Shown here: positions 33,108 through 36,616 of the stretch, in pieces
Layout of the letters: every line of letters begins with the position of its first letter
How positions within the stretch are numbered: position 1 is the stretch's first letter
The notes under the pieces: model-generated
What the model saw: the letters and a program-made list of their open reading frames with translations, nothing else
The model's database searches: none
What the model was told of the DNA's origin: nothing
Translations under genes and position numbers: made by a program
Assembly (NCBI GenBank): GCA_025363555.1
Contig: JANYDQ010000343.1
Span: forward strand, 1 to 36,616
Length of the DNA stretch: 36,616 bases
Direction of reading: 5' to 3'
Source of the DNA: Bacteroidota bacterium
GTDB lineage: Bacteria > Bacteroidota > Bacteroidia > 2-12-FULL-35-15

Positions 33108-33821
33108 CTATTTAATTTTTTTCCAAATCGATGTTTTTGTAAATTCTCTAGAATAAGGACTTGCCCCCATTTCATCTATTATTGTGACAAAGCGGGATTT
33201 TAATTCATTTACCAACAACTTCAAATAATAATCCCTATCTGAATTATCGAGAATAAGGAGTCCGCCATTTTTCAATTTAGAAACTGAATGCTTTATGCAC
33301 GAAGGGCGCGATCTTCCATCCACCAATATCACATCAAAATAATTATCCTCAAAAGAATCAATAGCGGTAACATAATTATAATAATTCATGTTAATTGAGT
33401 TAAAATCATCTGATGAATAATGTTCCGGGTTGGCAATATCCGGATCTGATGTGTAATTACCCAATTGTCCTTCTATAAAATTGCCACTCCAATTTTTGTT
33501 TCCTTGTTTGGAAATTATTTTAGATAAAATTGCGAACCATTCTTTATTATGTTCAACGGTAAATACCAGTCGTGAACGTTTTACAAAAAATAAGGTGGAG
33601 CCCCCGCCTCCATACTCAAACACAACTGATTGTCTATTTAAATAATTATCTAAATAGTCAATCGTTTTAAAAGTTATCCAAGGTTGCTCATCCTTGACAG
33701 AAGAAGCATTTTCCGATAATGATTTTTTCCATCGGAAATAATATTTTAACTCCCGGTACTTTGTTGCGCCAGGAATGTATTTTTTAATGAGGTTCAAATA
33801 AATAATGAAAAACTTTCCCAT
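33108..33821 (-). CDS. SAM-dependent methyltransferase-like protein
   Basis: A 237-residue protein with a Rossmann-type methyltransferase pattern. VVFEYGGGGSTLFFVKR is the glycine-rich SAM loop, LVFTVEHNKEWF carries the acidic residue after the second strand, FDVILVDGRSRPSCI is motif IV, and LKNGGLLILDNSDRDYY is motif V. Such proteins are frequent in surface glycan loci, but the methyl acceptor is unknown. The N-terminal 30 residues contain a short hydrophobic/basic segment. It shares one base with the end of the ATPase gene. Confidence 0.7.
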   Translation of the reverse strand: MGKFFIIYLNLIKKYIPGATKYRELKYYFRWKKSLSENASSVKDEQPWITFKTIDYLDNYLNRQSVVFEYGGGGSTLFFVKRSRLVFTVEHNKEWFAILSKIISKQGNKNWSGNFIEGQLGNYTSDPDIANPEHYSSDDFNSINMNYYNYVTAIDSFEDNYFDVILVDGRSRPSCIKHSVSKLKNGGLLILDNSDRDYYLKLLVNELKSRFVTIIDEMGASPYSREFTKTSIWKKIK

Positions 33822-35080
33822 TAAGGTTGGATCAGTTGAAATGAATGTTCAATAAAAATATTACCCTGTCCGTCCGGGGGCAATTTACCTGTATTATAAA
33901 AATCACCTGCTTCTACTTCAAAAGTACCTGCGTCCTGAATCCAATCAGCAATTTCGTTATTGACAGTTGCAAAAAGCACAAAAGAATAAATACCTTGCCT
34001 AAAAGGAACTTTATTGATTATTATATCTATTGTATCAACCCTGAGATCGGAAAACAATTGATTGGTGATCTCGTTATTAAATTGAGCAATTCGCTGTCCA
34101 TACTCATCATTTATACCAAAAGCAAAATGCACATTATTTAAAGGCATATTATTTTTTCGGTTGAAATTTATTCTGATTTTACCAAACTTTCCGCATTGCA
34201 ATGACTTCATAGGTATATTGTTTTCATTTTTAACCTCCACCGATACAAAATGAATAATTCCGTTTCCGCTCCTGTCTTTCCTATCAGCTAAATCAATTTG
34301 TTGTATTTCAGAAGAGGCTTTTAAATAACTACTCAATACTGCCTCCACATTTCCTATCATTTGAACTTTGCCTTGTTTTAAATAAATCCCTTTATCACAT
34401 AAATTTTGAACGGCTGCAATATTATGGCTTACAAATAAAACGGTTCTCCCTTGTCCACTCACATCTTTCATTTTTCCTAAACATTTTTTTTGGAAATCGG
34501 CATCCCCTACTGCCAGCACTTCATCCACTATCAATATATCCGGCTCCAGGTGGGCTGCAATAGAAAATGCAAGCCTCACATACATTCCGGATGAATACCG
34601 TTTAACAGGAGTATCCAGAAATTTTTCAACACCGGAAAAATCAACTATCTCATCAAATTTTTTTTTTATTTCATTTTTATTCATTCCTAAAATGGAACCA
34701 TTCAGAAAAATATTTTCCCGACCGCTTAATTCCTGGTGAAACCCAGTGCCTACTTCCAGCAAACTTGCAACACGCCCTTCAATGGTTATCCGTCCTTTGG
34801 TTGGTGTTACTATCCGGCTTAGGATTTTTAATAAAGTGGACTTTCCTGCTCCGTTTCTGCCAATAATTCCAACTCTGTCGCCCTGTTTAATCTCAAACGA
34901 AACATCATTCAATGCCCAAAATTCTTCTGATTTAGGATTTAGGATTTGGGATTTAGAATTTGCAATTGTTTTTACTTTATTTGAAATTACATCCCGCAAA
35001 GCAGTGTATGGCTCTGAATTCTTGTGTTTCAGAATATACTTTTTACTTAAATTTTCTACTTTAATAACAGGGTTGCTCAT
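33821..35080 (-). CDS. wzt: ABC transporter ATPase for polysaccharide export (Wzt-like)
   Basis: A 419-residue ATPase. The Walker A motif GRNGAGKST lies at 74-82, the signature YSSGM at 162-166 and the Walker B LIVDE at 183-187. Residues about 255-415 form a beta-sandwich like the Wzt C-terminal carbohydrate-binding domain, which in O-antigen systems recognises the capped chain end before export. It works with the permease encoded 9 bp upstream. Residues about 41-52 (SKSQILNPKS) are encoded by a telomere-like 7-bp repeat (34929-34963) inserted in frame between conserved parts. The name is by family analogy. Confidence 0.85.
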   Translation of the reverse strand: MSNPVIKVENLSKKYILKHKNSEPYTALRDVISNKVKTIANSKSQILNPKSEEFWALNDVSFEIKQGDRVGIIGRNGAGKSTLLKILSRIVTPTKGRITIEGRVASLLEVGTGFHQELSGRENIFLNGSILGMNKNEIKKKFDEIVDFSGVEKFLDTPVKRYSSGMYVRLAFSIAAHLEPDILIVDEVLAVGDADFQKKCLGKMKDVSGQGRTVLFVSHNIAAVQNLCDKGIYLKQGKVQMIGNVEAVLSSYLKASSEIQQIDLADRKDRSGNGIIHFVSVEVKNENNIPMKSLQCGKFGKIRINFNRKNNMPLNNVHFAFGINDEYGQRIAQFNNEITNQLFSDLRVDTIDIIINKVPFRQGIYSFVLFATVNNEIADWIQDAGTFEVEAGDFYNTGKLPPDGQGNIFIEHSFQLIQP

Positions 35081-35089
35081 TTTTAATTA

Positions 35090-35932
35090 TTAAATAACAT
35101 CAGCAAACGATTTTTCCATTCTCCTGAAATACCAAATCCCAAATCCCAAAAACAAAATACTTATAAATATAGAAATTATAAAACCAGTTAAATTCATCGA
35201 AATATTTCCCCCGAACACACACCACCTGAAACCATCAATTACACCAACCATCGGATTCAGGGAATAAATAATTTTTAATATTTTCGGAATGCTTTGGTTA
35301 CTATAAATATCATTGCTGCTGAATGCAATTGGTGAAGCGTACAACCCAAACTGAACAATAAACGGCACGATGTAGCGAAAATCCCTGTATTTCACATTAA
35401 GAGAAGCCACGTACAACCCCGTTCCTAACGAAGTAACAAGGGCTAATAATAAAAATAAAGGCAACAGTAATATTTTGATATCAGGAATAAATTTGCAAAA
35501 AATCATCAGAACAATAAGAATGACGAGCGAAATAAAAAAATCTACAAGGCACACAATAACAGTGCTTGCAGGCACTATTAATCGAGGGAAATAAACCTTG
35601 GTAAGCAAATTTGAATTTGCTATCAGCGAATTACTGGCTTCGCTAAAGGAAGTTGAAAAAAATGTCCACGGAAGCGTAGCCGCAGCAACAAAAACCAGGC
35701 GGGGCACACCACCCGGAATGTTAGATTTAAAAAGCCAGCCTATAAAAGCCATAACAGTAATAGTAAGAACGGGGCGCAGTAAACTCCATAAAACTCCAAT
35801 TGCGGTTTGTTTGTATCTAACTAAAATATCCCTCCAGGCTAAAAAATAAAAAAGCCCCCTGAAATTCCAAAGGTCTTTCCAATAATTACTGTCCTCCGTA
35901 TCCGGCTCTATTACTATTCTGTGCTTACTCAA
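35090..35932 (-). CDS. wzm: ABC-2 type polysaccharide export permease (Wzm-like)
   Basis: A 280-residue inner-membrane protein with about six helices of the ABC-2 type. YFLAWRDILVRYKQTAIGVLW and LRPVLTITVMAFIG form the start of the domain, KYRDFRYIVPFIVQFGLYASPIAF lies mid-domain, and YSLNPMVGVIDGFRW is the end signature of O-antigen/teichoic acid exporters. The start is a TTG at 35930-35932 preceded 31 nt upstream by a perfect -7 box; no suitable ATG is present. It is the first gene of the operon and forms the exporter with Wzt. Confidence 0.85.
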   Translation of the reverse strand: MSKHRIVIEPDTEDSNYWKDLWNFRGLFYFLAWRDILVRYKQTAIGVLWSLLRPVLTITVMAFIGWLFKSNIPGGVPRLVFVAAATLPWTFFSTSFSEASNSLIANSNLLTKVYFPRLIVPASTVIVCLVDFFISLVILIVLMIFCKFIPDIKILLLPLFLLLALVTSLGTGLYVASLNVKYRDFRYIVPFIVQFGLYASPIAFSSNDIYSNQSIPKILKIIYSLNPMVGVIDGFRWCVFGGNISMNLTGFIISIFISILFLGFGIWYFRRMEKSFADVI

Positions 35933-35962
35933 AGATATGTAAAACGTTAAAATTGATTTTTA

Positions 35963-35970
35963 CAAAAGTA
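35963..35970 (-). promoter_or_regulatory. -7 element of the polysaccharide operon
   Basis: Minus-strand TACTTTTG, a perfect TAnnTTTG match, about 31 nt upstream of the wzm start. No clear TTTG at -33 was seen. Confidence 0.55.
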
Positions 35971-36113
35971 GTTATAATCTTTCATAATTTCATGCTCATT
36001 CTCACAACCCTGAATTATAAACTGGAATCTAAGTTATATCTGCCAACTCAATAAAAGACAAAATATTTTCAGATATCGTTACATAGTAATTTTATTTCTC
36101 TCCAAATAATTTA

Positions 36114-36465
36114 CTAATTTGAGAGTTTTGCAAAAGTTTAGTTTTTTTAATCTTTTTTTGTGCTCTTCGGAAGAGTTACCTTTTTTTGATTTTTTCTTTT
36201 TTTGACTTCTTTTTTTTATCCGGAGGTTTTTAGCCTCCATTCTTTCTATTTACTTGCATTTGCTCGCACCAATCCTGGTGAGCGATATAGGTTGTAATCC
36301 ATTGCTTCTAAATATCAATTTTGCGCTTTGATACAGCGAAGTCGGAAAAATTCATTTGCGTGTCTGTTTGGAATTAACATGCTTAAAAAATACGAACCAA
36401 ATACGACTGTATATGCTGATATTATTGGTATTTATTAACATTTTACCTTGCAAAACTCTCATTAG
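36114..36465. repeat. 340-bp segment bounded by a perfect 13-bp inverted repeat
   Basis: GAGAGTTTTGCAA at 36121-36133 reappears inverted as TTGCAAAACTCTC at 36448-36460. Outside each, CTAAT (36114-36118) and ATTAG (36461-36465) extend the symmetry with a 2-nt offset. The interior is T-rich with small hairpins (CTCTTCGGAAGAG, GGAGG..CCTCC, CACCAATCCTGGTG) and holds no ORF of note. No target duplication is obvious. It could be a small non-autonomous transposable element (MITE) or an invertible regulatory segment upstream of the glycan operon. From 36466 to the window end nothing else was recognised. Confidence 0.6.
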
Positions 36466-36616
36466 ACATTATATAAAATCACTACTGTCCAACCATAATT
36501 AAAACATTTTCAGTTGATTATCAGTAGTATTATTTTCGTTTAGTAGTTCATGGTCTTCAAATGCTTGTTTCAAGGGCATTTTCTCAAAAAGTGTTATGCT
36601 CAATATTTGTAAAATT

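Noticed and set aside
36240-36330. Possible tRNA or structured RNA gene in the terminal gap
   Set aside because: Small hairpins are present but no cloverleaf, anticodon arm or CCA-type end can be drawn.

Overview
The window comes from a member of the phylum Bacteroidota. It is AT-rich, and two large secreted proteins end in type IX secretion (T9SS) type A C-terminal sorting domains. Many genes are preceded by the Bacteroidota -7 promoter element TAnnTTTG. Small families typical of the phylum are present (YtxH, DUF3127, DUF1328, Rcp1-type receiver, NDH-2). No rRNA, tRNA or CRISPR array is visible, and the genus cannot be fixed from the sequence.

Left part (1-8.9 kb): an accessory or stress-type chromosomal region. 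It holds a T9SS sorting-domain remnant, a LEA type 2 protein, a YtxH protein with 11-residue repeats, an XRE regulator, a redox pair (type II NADH dehydrogenase plus FAD/Rieske oxidoreductase), a DUF1328 mini-protein missed at ordinary ORF cut-offs, a universal stress protein gene with a frameshift near its start, a single-domain response regulator and a STAS-like protein. Two minus-strand intergenic segments (about 2150-2294 and 8100-8250) share promoter type, length of about 150 nt, several sequence blocks and a terminator. They look like two members of one undescribed small RNA family; the second also sits as the leader of the response regulator gene.

Middle part (8.9-20.2 kb): two divergent T9SS-exported proteins, a seven-repeat propeller-like protein and a 903-residue glycosidase-like/beta-helix protein, followed by a 21-bp tandem repeat whose changes are all silent in one reading frame. 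Then come a flavin reductase-like protein, a DUF3127 protein with an SSB-like C-terminal tip, a PBP4-type D,D-carboxypeptidase, a helical protein, a PlsC-type acyltransferase, a proline-rich exported protein and a small secreted-protein gene broken by two frameshifts.

Right part (20.3-35.9 kb): one tightly packed minus-strand surface-polysaccharide operon. Reading in the direction of transcription it holds the ABC-2 permease (Wzm), the ATPase with a carbohydrate-binding tail (Wzt), a methyltransferase-like protein, glycosyltransferases, an FkbM methyltransferase, a polysaccharide deacetylase, two tandem RgpF-like proteins, an O-antigen ligase/polymerase, a DegT aminotransferase and the initiating polyprenyl-phosphate sugar transferase. 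The logic is that of an ABC-transporter-dependent O-antigen or similar glycan. The last 0.65 kb lacks genes but contains a 340-bp segment bounded by a 13-bp perfect inverted repeat upstream of the operon.
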